Positions 7,426-16,332 are shown, counted from the first letter of the stretch. The stretch: 25,216 nt of DNA from DASZHA01 sp049644325 (GCA_049644325.1 JBARRR010000077.1:1-25216); one strand, 5' to 3'. Made by a program: numbers and translations. Notes: generated by a model not told the origin, from the letters alone.

Positions 7426-9372
7426 ATGGCGGACTTCCTGCAGCACGGCTTCGGCTACATGTGGCTGATCCTGCTGTTGCCGCTGGCGGCATTCCTGGTG
7501 ATGCTGGGCATCACCTACGAGAACAAGCGCACCTCTGCCTGGATCGGGATACTGGCAGCGCTGGGCGCTGACGCCGTCTCGATCTGGGTCCTCGTCGCCG
7601 AGCTGGCCAAGCCGCAGCACCTCCAGTACCCGCTCGGGCTCTTCGGGGACTTCATCAACTTCGGCGACTTCCACCTCTCCTTCGGCATCCTCGCCGACCC
7701 GCTGGCCGCGATGATGGTGGTGGTCGTCTGCAGCGTTAGCGCCCTGATCCAGTTCTACTCACTGGAGTACATGCGCGGCGAGGAAGGCTATGTCCGCTAC
7801 TTCGCCTTCATCTCCCTGTTCACCTTCTCGATGCTGCTGCTGGTCCTCAGTCCCAACTTCTTCCAGACCTATGTCGGCTGGGAGCTGGTGGGCGTCTGCT
7901 CGTACCTGCTGATCGGGCACTACTTTAAGCGCCCGTCGGCGGCGGCGGCGGCGAAGAAGGCGTTCATCGTCACCAGGCTCGGCGACTTCCCCTTCCTGGT
8001 CGGCATCGGCTACATCTTTTTCCGCTTCCACGAGCTCGACTTCTTCGCCCTCAGCTCGCACCACATGTATACCGCCGGGCTGGTGAGCGTCGGCGGCCTG
8101 TTCGTGATGTCCCTGCTGGTGTTCAGCGGCGCGGTCGGCAAGTCGGCCCAGTTCCCGCTCCACGTCTGGCTGCCCGACGCCATGGAGGGCCCCACCCCGA
8201 TTTCAGCCCTGATCCATGCCGCCACCATGGTCGCCGCCGGCGTCTATCTGGTGGCGCGCGCCTATGACCTCTTCTCGGCCAGCCCCGGGGCGCTGGCGGT
8301 GATCGCCACCCTCGGCGCCCTGACCAGCGTGATGGCCGCGATTTGGGCGGTCGCCCAGGATGACATCAAACGCATCGTCGCCTACTCAACCATCAGCCAC
8401 CTCGGCCTGATGATGTTCGGCCTCGGCGTGGGCGCCTATAGCGCCGGCGTCTTCCACCTCTTCACGCACGCCTGGTTCAAGGCCCTCCTCTTCCTCGGCG
8501 CCGGCTCCGTCATCCACGTGATGCACACCCAGGACATCTGGGAGATGGGCGGGCTAGGGCGGCGGATGCGCTGGACCGCCGGCACCATGCTGGTGGGCTG
8601 TCTTGCCGCCGCCGGGATCTTCCCGTTCGCCGGGTTCTGGTCCAAGGACGCCATCATGTCCGCGGTATTCGAGCTCAAGAACCCCGCCTTCATCGTCATC
8701 GCCATCCTGATCACCTTCTTCTCGGCGCTCTACATGTTCCGGCTGTGGTTCGTGGTCTTCACCGGGCAGACTGCCAAGCGCCGTGCCTTCGACCCCAAAC
8801 GCGTGCACGAGTCGAACGGCATCATCCTTCTGCCACTCGTGATCCTGGCGGTGCTGGCAACGTTCGCCGGGTTCTGGGGGGCGCCCTTTGTCAAGGAGGG
8901 CTTCTCCAACTTCATCTTCTTCGGCGCCAAGCCCGAGCCCGAGACGGCCAACGCCATCGCCATCACCGCCTCATTGGGGTCGGCAGTGCTGGGCGTGGTG
9001 GTGGCGGCGGTGTTCTACTGGCCGCGCTTCCAGCGGCTGTCGGCGGCGACCCTCACCCGTCGCTACGCCCTGGTCTACGACTGGGCCCACAACAAGGGCT
9101 ACTTCGACGAGATCTACGAGCACATGTTTGTCGCCCTGGGGCTGTACATCGGGCGTGCCGCCGAATGGTTTGACCAGCACATCATCGACGGCTTCGTCGA
9201 CGGGCTGGCCGATGGCTATCAGTTGGTGGCCCTCTACCTGCGCCGGCTCCAGACCGGCCGTGTCCAGGGGTACGCCGTCGGCCTCTTCGCCGGCGTGATC
9301 GTGATCGCGGTGCTGGCCCTGATCTTCGGTTCCGGTGGCAACCTCGCCGCCATCGCGGGCTTCGCCAAATGA
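7426..9372 (+). CDS. nuoL: NADH-quinone oxidoreductase subunit L (complex I, antiporter-like)
   Basis: Distal proton-pumping subunit of the membrane arm. The ATG at 7426 gives 648 residues, the usual length. Motifs typical of the MrpA/NuoL family are present. TYVGWELVGVCSYLLIG contains Glu153. GKSAQFPLHVWLPDAMEGP contains Lys239, followed by ISALIHAATMVAAGVYLVAR. Downstream are DDIKRIVAYSTISHLGLMM and GIFPFAGFWSKD. The C-terminal section continues past the 14-helix core, with a final hydrophobic helix near residues 620-640, as expected for the lateral-helix region of NuoL. The start is preceded by GAGG 11 bases away, so its ribosome site is weak. A mini-frame stop overlaps the ATG by one base. 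The TGA overlaps nuoM (ATGA). Confidence 0.96.
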   Translation: MADFLQHGFGYMWLILLLPLAAFLVMLGITYENKRTSAWIGILAALGADAVSIWVLVAELAKPQHLQYPLGLFGDFINFGDFHLSFGILADPLAAMMVVVVCSVSALIQFYSLEYMRGEEGYVRYFAFISLFTFSMLLLVLSPNFFQTYVGWELVGVCSYLLIGHYFKRPSAAAAAKKAFIVTRLGDFPFLVGIGYIFFRFHELDFFALSSHHMYTAGLVSVGGLFVMSLLVFSGAVGKSAQFPLHVWLPDAMEGPTPISALIHAATMVAAGVYLVARAYDLFSASPGALAVIATLGALTSVMAAIWAVAQDDIKRIVAYSTISHLGLMMFGLGVGAYSAGVFHLFTHAWFKALLFLGAGSVIHVMHTQDIWEMGGLGRRMRWTAGTMLVGCLAAAGIFPFAGFWSKDAIMSAVFELKNPAFIVIAILITFFSALYMFRLWFVVFTGQTAKRRAFDPKRVHESNGIILLPLVILAVLATFAGFWGAPFVKEGFSNFIFFGAKPEPETANAIAITASLGSAVLGVVVAAVFYWPRFQRLSAATLTRRYALVYDWAHNKGYFDEIYEHMFVALGLYIGRAAEWFDQHIIDGFVDGLADGYQLVALYLRRLQTGRVQGYAVGLFAGVIVIAVLALIFGSGGNLAAIAGFAK

Positions 9373-10967
9373 CGCTGGTGAGCCTCGCCGCCCAGGTCGC
9401 CGCCGCCATCCCGACGCTGCCGGCCAGCCCGGCTCCATCAGGGACAGGGTCGGCCAGCAGCCCTCAGATCCTGCTTTCGATCATCGTCTGGCTGCCGCTG
9501 CTGGGGGCGCTGCTGGTGCTGTTCCTGCCGGGCAAGACCGAGGCCGACCAGGGCCGCATCAAGAACGCCGCCCTGGTCTTCACCGGGATCCCGATGGCCG
9601 CCGCCCTCTTCGCCACCGTCAGCACCTTCACCGAGCTGGGCATCGCCTACTCCGGTGGCTTCAAGTTCGAGGAGAACTACACCTGGATCGGCGCCTTCGG
9701 CGCGCATTACCACATCGGCGTCGACGGAATCAGCCTGCCGCTGGTGCTGCTGTCGACCATCCTCTTCTTCGTCGCGGTGTTGGCCTCCTTGAACCTCAAG
9801 GTGCGCGTCAAGGAGTACTTCTTCCTGATCCTGGTCCTCGACATCGGGGTCACAGGCGTGTTCACGGCGATGGATCTCTTCCTGTTCTTCGTCTTCTGGG
9901 AGATCGAGCTGATCCCGATGTTCCTGCTAATCCTCATTTGGGGCGGGAAGCGTCGGGTCTACGCCGCCTGGAAGTTCCTGCTCTTCACCATCGCGGCCTC
10001 GGCGATCCTGTTGCTGGCGATCCTGATCCTGTACTTCAAGGCCGGAACCGGCAGCTTCGACATGCAGGCGCTGGGGCAGGCCAAGCTGGCGCCCGAGCTG
10101 GCGGCGACGCTGTTCTGGCTGTTCTTCCTCTGCTTCATCATCAAGCTGCCGGCGTTCCCGCTTCACACCTGGCTGCCGGATGCCCACGTCGAGGCGCCCA
10201 CCGCGGTGTCAGTGCTGCTGGCGGGGATCCTTTTGAAGATGGGTGGCTACGGCATCATCCGGATCTGCGTGGGCCTGTTCCAGGCGCAGACCAAGCAGTT
10301 CAGCATCGCGATCCTGATGTTCGCCGTGGTGGGCATCATCTGGGGGTCAGTGGCGGCCCTGGTCCAAGACGATATGAAGCGGCTGGTGGCCTACAGCTCG
10401 GTGGCTCACATGGGCTTCGTCCTGCTGGGCGTCTCGGCGCTGACTTCGGTGGCGCTCAACGGCGCCGTCCTGCAGCTCTTCGCCCACGGCCTGATCACTG
10501 GAGCGCTCTTCCTTCTGGTGGGGTTGGTATACGACCGCACCCACACGCGCTCCATCCGCGAGATGGGCGGCCTGGCCCAGCGAATGCCGTACCTGGCGGC
10601 CGCGTGGGTGATCGCCGCCTTTGCCTCCGCCGGCTTACCGGGCTTCGCCGGGTTCATCGCCGAGTTCGAGATCTTCATCGGCAGCTTCGGGGTGCACAAG
10701 ATCGGGACCTTCCTGGCTGTCTTCGGCGTGGTGCTTTCGGCGGCCTACCTGCTCTGGATGCTGGAGCGGGTGTTCTTCGGCAGCCTCAAGGAGGCGTGGG
10801 CCAAGCTCAAGGACCCGGGCCCGGTTGAGCTGGGCTACATGGTGGGGATGCTCGGCATCATCCTCCTGGTGGGGGTGGCACCCAAGCTCCTTACGCAGCT
10901 GATCAACTACGGCGTGGCCGGTCTCACCGCGGGCGGCTCGGTGCCGGCGAACCTGGGCGGCCCGTGA
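9369..10967 (+). CDS. nuoM: NADH-quinone oxidoreductase subunit M (complex I, antiporter-like)
   Basis: Second antiporter-like proton-pumping subunit. The ATG at 9369 overlaps the nuoL stop (ATGA) and gives 532 residues, slightly longer than most homologues (about 490-510). The excess is an N-terminal Ala/Ser/Pro stretch of about 35 residues before the first clear helix (ILLSIIVWLPLLGALLVLF). Conserved features include Glu178 in VFWEIELIPMFLLI, Lys259 in FIIKLPAFPLHTWLPDAHVE, LLAGILLKMGGYGIIRI and DDMKRLVAYSSVAHMGFV. The C-terminal helix region is complete. The gene is followed by nuoN with a GTGA overlap. Confidence 0.96.
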   Translation: MTLVSLAAQVAAAIPTLPASPAPSGTGSASSPQILLSIIVWLPLLGALLVLFLPGKTEADQGRIKNAALVFTGIPMAAALFATVSTFTELGIAYSGGFKFEENYTWIGAFGAHYHIGVDGISLPLVLLSTILFFVAVLASLNLKVRVKEYFFLILVLDIGVTGVFTAMDLFLFFVFWEIELIPMFLLILIWGGKRRVYAAWKFLLFTIAASAILLLAILILYFKAGTGSFDMQALGQAKLAPELAATLFWLFFLCFIIKLPAFPLHTWLPDAHVEAPTAVSVLLAGILLKMGGYGIIRICVGLFQAQTKQFSIAILMFAVVGIIWGSVAALVQDDMKRLVAYSSVAHMGFVLLGVSALTSVALNGAVLQLFAHGLITGALFLLVGLVYDRTHTRSIREMGGLAQRMPYLAAAWVIAAFASAGLPGFAGFIAEFEIFIGSFGVHKIGTFLAVFGVVLSAAYLLWMLERVFFGSLKEAWAKLKDPGPVELGYMVGMLGIILLVGVAPKLLTQLINYGVAGLTAGGSVPANLGGP

Positions 10968-12454
10968 CCTTCGCCAGCCTCGTCTACTTCCTGCCCGAGA
11001 TGGTCCTCCTGGGGGCCGCCCTGGTGGTGGTCATCGGCGGACTGGTGCTGGAGGGTGGGCACGAGGACCGCCATTCCAGCGACATCACCCGGCTCTTCTC
11101 GGCCGGGGTGGGGCTGGTGGGCTGCCTCGGCGCCCTGGGCGCGCTCTACTACCTGGTTGGCAGGACGGGCACCCCGGTCGACCCGCTGGCGGGCGCGTTC
11201 GTCGTCGACCGGTATGCGATCTACGTCAAGGCGATCCTGGTGGTCTTCGCCATCGTCACCGTGCTGATGAGCTATCGCTACTCGGAGCGCCTGAAGCCGC
11301 ACCAGTCGGAATTCCTCGGCCTGGTGCTGATCGCCACCGTCGGCGGCATGTTCATGGCCTCGGCCCGCGAGATGATCGAGGCCTATGTCGCGCTCGAGAC
11401 TCTGTCGATCTCGCTGTACGTGCTGGTCGCGTTCAACAAGGCCGACCGTCTCTCCTCGGAGGCCGGCTTCAAGTACCTGGTGGTTGGCGCCGCCAGCTCG
11501 GCCGTGCTGCTGTACGGCCTGGCCATCCTCTACGGGCTCACCGGTCGCACCGACCTGGTCGCCGTTGCACAGGCGGTGGCCGCCGGTGGCGCCAACTCGC
11601 CGGCGCTGGCGCTGGCCACGATCCTTGTTGTCGGCGGGCTCTCCTTCAAGATCGGCCTGGTCCCGTTCCACCAGTGGATCCCCGACGTGTACCAGGGCGC
11701 TCCCACCCCGGTAACGGCCTTCGTCTCGACGGCCTCCAAGGCCGCCGGGTACGGCCTTCTGATCCGGATCCTGGGCACAGCGCTCCTGCCCATGAGCCAT
11801 CAATGGCAGATCTACCTGGCGGTGGCGGCCGCCGTGACGATGACCGTGGGCAACATCACGGCCCTCAGCCAGACCAGCGTCAAGCGGCTGCTCGGCTACA
11901 GCTCGATTGCTCACGCCGGCTACATCGTGATGGGCCTCGTCGCCATGGCCAACCCCAGCACCGCCACCCTCGGCCTCGCCGTGGTGCTGTTCTACATCCT
12001 GGTCTATGGGCTCACCAACCTGGCGGCCTTCGGTGCGGTGCAGGCCGTCGAGGACACGCTCGGTAGCGACGAGCTATCGGCCCTGACCGGTTTCAGCAAG
12101 CGATCGGGGACGGTGGCCATGGTGCTCGCATTGAGCATGCTCTCGCTCACCGGGATCCCGCCGCTGGTCGGCTTCTTCGCCAAGGTCTTCGTCTTCTTGG
12201 CGGCGGTGCAGGCAGGCTACAGCTGGCTTGTCCTGGTGGCGCTGATCAACAGCGCCGTCAGCGCGGTCTACTACCTCAAGGTCGTCCGCAGCATGTACAG
12301 CGACGAGGGGGTGGCGGGCAAGCCGGTGCGGGTCGGCCCCGCGCTGGGAACCGCGCTGGGGATCGGCGTGCTGTCGCTGCTTCCGCTGGTGATCGTGGCC
12401 AACGCATTCGTCGACCGCGCCCAGAAGGCGGCTGAGACCCTCTTCCTGAAGTAG
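10964..12454 (+). CDS. nuoN: NADH-quinone oxidoreductase subunit N (complex I, antiporter-like)
   Basis: Third antiporter-like subunit and last gene of the nuo operon. The GTG at 10964 overlaps the nuoM stop and yields 496 residues, the normal size. About fourteen helices are visible. Key positions are Glu145 in ALETLSISLYVLVAF and Lys229 in SFKIGLVPFHQWIPDVYQGA, then PTPVTAFVSTASKAAGYGLL, SVKRLLGYSSIAHAGYIVMG and LTGIPPLVGFFAKVFVF. The TAG stop at 12452 is followed by a short spacer without a T-run terminator. Confidence 0.96.
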   Translation: MTFASLVYFLPEMVLLGAALVVVIGGLVLEGGHEDRHSSDITRLFSAGVGLVGCLGALGALYYLVGRTGTPVDPLAGAFVVDRYAIYVKAILVVFAIVTVLMSYRYSERLKPHQSEFLGLVLIATVGGMFMASAREMIEAYVALETLSISLYVLVAFNKADRLSSEAGFKYLVVGAASSAVLLYGLAILYGLTGRTDLVAVAQAVAAGGANSPALALATILVVGGLSFKIGLVPFHQWIPDVYQGAPTPVTAFVSTASKAAGYGLLIRILGTALLPMSHQWQIYLAVAAAVTMTVGNITALSQTSVKRLLGYSSIAHAGYIVMGLVAMANPSTATLGLAVVLFYILVYGLTNLAAFGAVQAVEDTLGSDELSALTGFSKRSGTVAMVLALSMLSLTGIPPLVGFFAKVFVFLAAVQAGYSWLVLVALINSAVSAVYYLKVVRSMYSDEGVAGKPVRVGPALGTALGIGVLSLLPLVIVANAFVDRAQKAAETLFLK

Positions 12455-12546
12455 GCGGGCGCCGAGGCCGGCGGCACGCGCTGCCAGCCACTGTTAAATA
12501 GTGAGGCGATGAGGGAGCGCGACCGGGTGCCGCCGGGCGTGGGGAA
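12455..12546 (+). promoter_or_regulatory. nuoN-PBP spacer with AT-rich near-palindrome (12488-12502)
   Basis: This 92-base spacer is GC-rich except for CACTGTTAAATAGTG (12488-12502 or within a base), an inverted repeat with 7-base arms, one mismatch and a single central base. It contains TGTTAA and TAAATAGT, both also found upstream of the secreted Cys-repeat gene at 16374-16387. It could be an operator, a -10-like element, or both. There is no T-run terminator for the nuo operon. Confidence 0.4.
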
Positions 12547-14796
12547 ATGAGGGTGTTCCGTGGCCGTCGACGGCGCTGGAGCTGGGGCCGCATCCTGGCC
12601 GCGCTGGCGGTGCTGGTGGTGGTCTCGCTGGTGGGCGGGAACATGGCATGGTCGTCCTACACCGCCGACCTGCCATCGGTGTACGAGCTCGGCACCGCCT
12701 CCCTTTCGCAGGTCACGCGTATCTATGCCGGCGACGGCACCACCTTGATTGAGGAGCGGTACCGGGAGAACCGGACGGTGGTGCCTCTCAGCGGTATTTC
12801 GCAGTCGCTGCAGGACGCGACCATCGCCGTTGAGGACCGCGACTTCTACGCGCACAAGGGCTTCGACCTGCCACGCATCGCCGGCGCGGCGATGTACGAC
12901 CTGACCCATGGCTCGGCCACCCAGGGCGCCAGCACGATCACCATGCAGGTGGTCAAGAACAGCGTGCTTCCGCCCGACGCCGCCAGCGCACCGTCCATCG
13001 ACTGGAAAGTGAAGGAGCTAATCCTGGCCTCGCAGGTCGAGGACCGCTACTCCAAGCAGCAGATCCTTGCCCTGTACCTCAACTCCATCTATTACGGGCG
13101 CTCAGCCTATGGCATCGAGGCCGCGGCGGAGACGTATTTCCAGCGTCCGGCCACCGAGCTGACCCTGGCGGAGGCGGCCTTCCTGGCCGGCCTTCCGCAG
13201 AGCCCGGCGCGTTACGACACCTCAACCCCCGCGGGGTTGGCCGCCGCCCGCGCGCGGCAGCGCATCGTCCTTGACGCCATGGTCGCGACCGGGAAGGTGT
13301 CGCAGTCCACCGCCGACGTGGCCTACTCCATCGACATCGGTGGCGAGATCGGATCTGCCCCGCCGCGCCCCCAAGCCGGACGGGTCAGCGCCGCCCCGCA
13401 CTTCGTCGACTACGTCCTCGACCAGCTTCGCCAGCGGCTGGGTGACGAGGTCGTCGCCCGCGGCGGTCTGACCGTCGTCACCACCCTCTCGCTCCGAGCG
13501 CAGCAGCTGGCGCTGACCGCCGTCCAGGATGAGGTCGCGGCCGTCGCCAGGACGACCCGGTCGATCCCCAGCGACGCGGACGGCCAGCCGGCCTCTGGAC
13601 CGAACAACGGGGCGGCCCTGGTGATCGCGCCGCAGACCGGCGCGATCCTGGCCATGGTTGGCAGCCGCGACTACAACGACCCGGCCATCAACGGCGCTCG
13701 CAACATGACGGTTGACGAGCCGCGACAGGTGGGCTCGAGCTTCAAGCCCTACACCTACGCCACCGCGCTGGGCTCGGGCTACACGCCCACCACTATGCTG
13801 GAGGACGGCAATCCCAACTTTCCCAGCGACCCCACCTACCATCCCCACGACTTCGACAACAAGCAGATGGGAAACATCACCCTGTCGACATCGCTGCAGC
13901 AGTCCCGCAACATCTCGTCGGTCCACCTCTTCGAGGCGCTGGGAGCGGCCCGCGTCTTCGCCACCGCCCAGAACCTTGGCATCCCCCCACAGGACCTGAA
14001 GTCGACCGGGCTCAGCGCCACCCTTGGCACCAACGAGCTGCGGATGATCGACCATGTCGCCGCATTCGGGGCCTTTGGCAACGGCGGTCGTCGCCTACGT
14101 CCCTGGTCGATCGTCAAGGTCACCGACAGCCACGGCAAGACGGTCGATGACGGCAGCGGCCACCAGCTGACACCGGCCATCTCCCCGACGGTGGCGGCGA
14201 CCCTGACCGGGATCCTCAAGGGCGCAGTGCCGTCGACGTACCAGCTCGCCATCCCCGTGGCCGGCAAGTCCGGGACGACAGAACGCTACACCGATGCCTG
14301 GTTTATCGGGTATACCACCGACCTGGTGGTGGGGGCGTGGATGGGTCGCTCCGATTCGCGCTCGGCGCGACTCCATATGAATGGCGTCTATGGCGAGGTC
14401 AGCGCCGGCTACGTGATGCGCGATTTCTTCAAGGCCTGGTACGGCAGCGCCAAGCCCGCCGAATTCGTTTCGCCGGAGCCGTCGCCCTGCGGACGTGGCG
14501 TCGTCGAGTTACCCCCGGCGCCGCCGCCGGCCGCCGGCTCCATCCCCACCGCTCCCTTCCAGTACGCATCGCCGGTGCCAACGCCCTCGCGCGCGTCACT
14601 GCCAACGCCGAGCCCGCGGTCGACGCCGACGTCCAGGTCGACGCCTTCACCCCGGGTGTGCCCGACTCCTCCGGGCAGGGGCGTGATCGAGACGCCGCCC
14701 GCGCTGGCGCCGGCGGTGCCCCCCGCCTCGGTTCTGCCCGCGTACTCGCCAACCCCGTCCTCCGCTACGACACCTGGGGCCACGCCCACGCCGTGA
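12547..14796 (+). CDS. class A penicillin-binding protein (GT51 transglycosylase + transpeptidase)
   Basis: Bifunctional peptidoglycan synthase of the PBP1A/MrcA-PonA type. The ATG at 12547 follows GGGGAA; the product is 749 residues. An Arg/Trp-rich cytoplasmic start and one membrane helix (about 15-35) anchor it. The GT51 domain follows at about 60-235, with EDRDFYAHKGFD (catalytic Glu96), GASTITMQVVKN (Met where Gln is more usual) and Glu165 in KELILASQVEDRYSKQQIL. The transpeptidase domain has all three motifs: Ser397-Ser-Phe-Lys400, Ser453-Arg-Asn455 and Lys574-Ser-Gly-Thr577. Domain order and length fit the family. Residues after about 645 form a Pro/Ser/Thr-rich low-complexity tail outside the membrane, perhaps a wall-spanning linker. 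Two lipid-synthesis genes follow directly. Confidence 0.95.
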   Translation: MRVFRGRRRRWSWGRILAALAVLVVVSLVGGNMAWSSYTADLPSVYELGTASLSQVTRIYAGDGTTLIEERYRENRTVVPLSGISQSLQDATIAVEDRDFYAHKGFDLPRIAGAAMYDLTHGSATQGASTITMQVVKNSVLPPDAASAPSIDWKVKELILASQVEDRYSKQQILALYLNSIYYGRSAYGIEAAAETYFQRPATELTLAEAAFLAGLPQSPARYDTSTPAGLAAARARQRIVLDAMVATGKVSQSTADVAYSIDIGGEIGSAPPRPQAGRVSAAPHFVDYVLDQLRQRLGDEVVARGGLTVVTTLSLRAQQLALTAVQDEVAAVARTTRSIPSDADGQPASGPNNGAALVIAPQTGAILAMVGSRDYNDPAINGARNMTVDEPRQVGSSFKPYTYATALGSGYTPTTMLEDGNPNFPSDPTYHPHDFDNKQMGNITLSTSLQQSRNISSVHLFEALGAARVFATAQNLGIPPQDLKSTGLSATLGTNELRMIDHVAAFGAFGNGGRRLRPWSIVKVTDSHGKTVDDGSGHQLTPAISPTVAATLTGILKGAVPSTYQLAIPVAGKSGTTERYTDAWFIGYTTDLVVGAWMGRSDSRSARLHMNGVYGEVSAGYVMRDFFKAWYGSAKPAEFVSPEPSPCGRGVVELPPAPPPAAGSIPTAPFQYASPVPTPSRASLPTPSPRSTPTSRSTPSPRVCPTPPGRGVIETPPALAPAVPPASVLPAYSPTPSSATTPGATPTP

Positions 14797-14806
14797 GCAG
14801 GGGGCG

Positions 14807-15718
14807 GTGAGCGACCAGCGGCGTGGCTCCACCGAGGAGCCGATGGCCCCCAACCTCTTCGTCGACCAGGCCCTGGGGGCGCTAAAGGCGGCGGGCTATC
14901 GCCCGGCAGGCTTCCGGGACTTCGCGGCGGCGCTCTGGCGCCGCTCCCAATCCAACGCGGAGGCGCGGCCCGACCTGCGCCCGGAGCTGCGGCTGATCGC
15001 CCTGGGGGGCCTGGTGCCGGCACTGGTATGTGGGGTCGCGATGATCGCCGAGGGCGTTAACCCGGTGGCGGCGCTGCTGGTGCCGTCGCTGGCATGGCTG
15101 GCGCTGAGCGGCTGGCTGTGGGTCGAGCTCGGCCTCGTGCGCCACCCCACCACCGACGCGCCGAGCCCGGCGATCGGCCCCGCCAACGTGCTCTCGCTCT
15201 ACCGAGGCTGGGCGGCCGCGCCTCTGGTCCTGATCGGCCTCAGCCTCGACCACGCAACCATCCTGCCAATCGTCTTGGGCATCACCGCGGCGGCGACCGA
15301 CCTATTCGACGGGACGGTGGCGGTTCGTCTGCACCACGAGTCGCGACTGGGGCGAGTGCTCGACCCGGTCATGGACTCCTTTCTCTTCTCCGCGATCGCC
15401 TTCGGCCTCAGCCGCTGGGGGCTGCTGCCCTGGTGGGTGGCGGCGCTGGTGGCGGTGCGCTACTTCTCGGTCGTCATCGGCGGCATCGTCCTGCTGTTCG
15501 CCCGGGGCCGGTCCATCTCGGTGCAGCACACCCCCTGGGGCCAGCGGTCGACCATGGCGATTGCCATGTCGCTGGCGCTGACGATGGCCTCGCGTTTCGT
15601 CGCCATCCCACAGCCGGTGCTACTGGGAGCCTACTTCCTGACGGTGGTGGCGATGGTCCTGGCCCTGGTGAGCATCGCCCGGCGCGCCCCGGCCCGACCC
15701 GGCGAGGCGCCGGCGTGA
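14807..15718 (+). CDS. CDP-alcohol phosphatidyltransferase family membrane protein
   Basis: Members of this family transfer a phosphatidyl group from a CDP-lipid to an alcohol such as glycerol 3-phosphate or inositol. The GTG at 14807 gives 303 residues. An ATG at 14843 behind GAGGAG is an equally credible start and would remove 12 residues. Two predicted helices (about 62-110) precede the catalytic region. PANVLSLYR (family pattern PNxLTLxR) comes next, then the active-site motif Asp165-x2-Asp168-Gly169-x2-Ala172 through Gly182-x3-Asp186-x3-Asp190. All four Asp are present, but the Arg that normally follows Ala is Val173, with an Arg one place later. About four further helices follow. Substrate cannot be told from the sequence. 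plsY overlaps the stop, supporting a phospholipid role. Confidence 0.85.
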   Translation: MSDQRRGSTEEPMAPNLFVDQALGALKAAGYRPAGFRDFAAALWRRSQSNAEARPDLRPELRLIALGGLVPALVCGVAMIAEGVNPVAALLVPSLAWLALSGWLWVELGLVRHPTTDAPSPAIGPANVLSLYRGWAAAPLVLIGLSLDHATILPIVLGITAAATDLFDGTVAVRLHHESRLGRVLDPVMDSFLFSAIAFGLSRWGLLPWWVAALVAVRYFSVVIGGIVLLFARGRSISVQHTPWGQRSTMAIAMSLALTMASRFVAIPQPVLLGAYFLTVVAMVLALVSIARRAPARPGEAPA

Positions 15719-16332
15719 TCCCGGCGATCCTCCTGGCCGCGGCCGCCTACCTCGTGGGCAGCATCCCCACCGGTCTGTGGCTGGGTCGGACCGTCGGCGG
15801 CATTGATGTGCGTCGCTCGGGCAGCCATCGCACCGGGGCCACCAACGTGCAGCGGGCGTTGGGCACGCGGGCCGGGGTGGCGGTGCTGGCGATCGACTTC
15901 GTCAAGGGGCTGGGGGTGGTGGTCGCCACCCGCGCCATCACTGGCAACGACTATGTCGCCGCCGCCGCCGGCCTGGCGGCGGTCCTGGGCCACATCTTCC
16001 CGGTATTCGCCGGCTTCCGGGGTGGTCGGGGCGTCGCCACCGGGGCCGGTGCCATCTGCGGCCTGGCGCCGCTGGCGGTACTGCTCGCCTTCGCCACGCT
16101 GGCGCTGGTGGTGGCGCTGACACGGTACGTATCGCTGGGGTCGGTGATCGGGGCCCTCTCGGCGCCGATCTGGGTTCTGGCGCTGCGTGGGAGAACGCCG
16201 CAATCGGACGCCGCTCTGCCATTGGCGATCGCCACCGGGGCCCTGGTCGTGCTGGCCCACGCGGACAACATCTACCGGCTGATGCGGGGACGCGAGAGCA
16301 GGCTGGGGCAGAAGCCCTCCGCTGGAGCCTGA
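15715..16332 (+). CDS. plsY: glycerol-3-phosphate acyltransferase PlsY
   Basis: PlsY transfers an acyl group from acyl-phosphate to glycerol 3-phosphate, the first step of phospholipid synthesis, in the membrane. The GTG at 15715 overlaps the previous stop (GTGA) and has GAGG 7 bases upstream. The 205 residues match the family. The recognised motifs are YLVGSIPTG, then motif 1 at about 36-44 (GSHRTGATN). GHIFPVFAGFRGGRGVATG (about 92-110) is motif 2, corresponding to GHxxPxFxxFKGGKGVAT, and the C-terminal LAHADNIYRL is motif 3. Motif 1 departs from the common GSGNPGATN. The RTGATN core resembles forms I recall from Chloroflexota. About five membrane helices are predicted. Confidence 0.93.
   Translation: MIPAILLAAAAYLVGSIPTGLWLGRTVGGIDVRRSGSHRTGATNVQRALGTRAGVAVLAIDFVKGLGVVVATRAITGNDYVAAAAGLAAVLGHIFPVFAGFRGGRGVATGAGAICGLAPLAVLLAFATLALVVALTRYVSLGSVIGALSAPIWVLALRGRTPQSDAALPLAIATGALVVLAHADNIYRLMRGRESRLGQKPSAGA

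Noticed and set aside
9335..10828. A 497-codon + frame overlapping nuoM
   Set aside because: Arg/Gly/Pro-rich shadow of nuoM in another frame. NuoM motifs are all in the other frame.
10907..11914. A 335-codon open frame on the - strand opposite nuoN
   Set aside because: Its His/Gln/Arg/Asp-rich composition mirrors the nuoN codons and there is no recognisable motif; it is a shadow of nuoN.
15094..15714. Open frame upstream of plsY
   Set aside because: Shadow of the phosphatidyltransferase gene. PlsY homology begins at the GTG at 15715.
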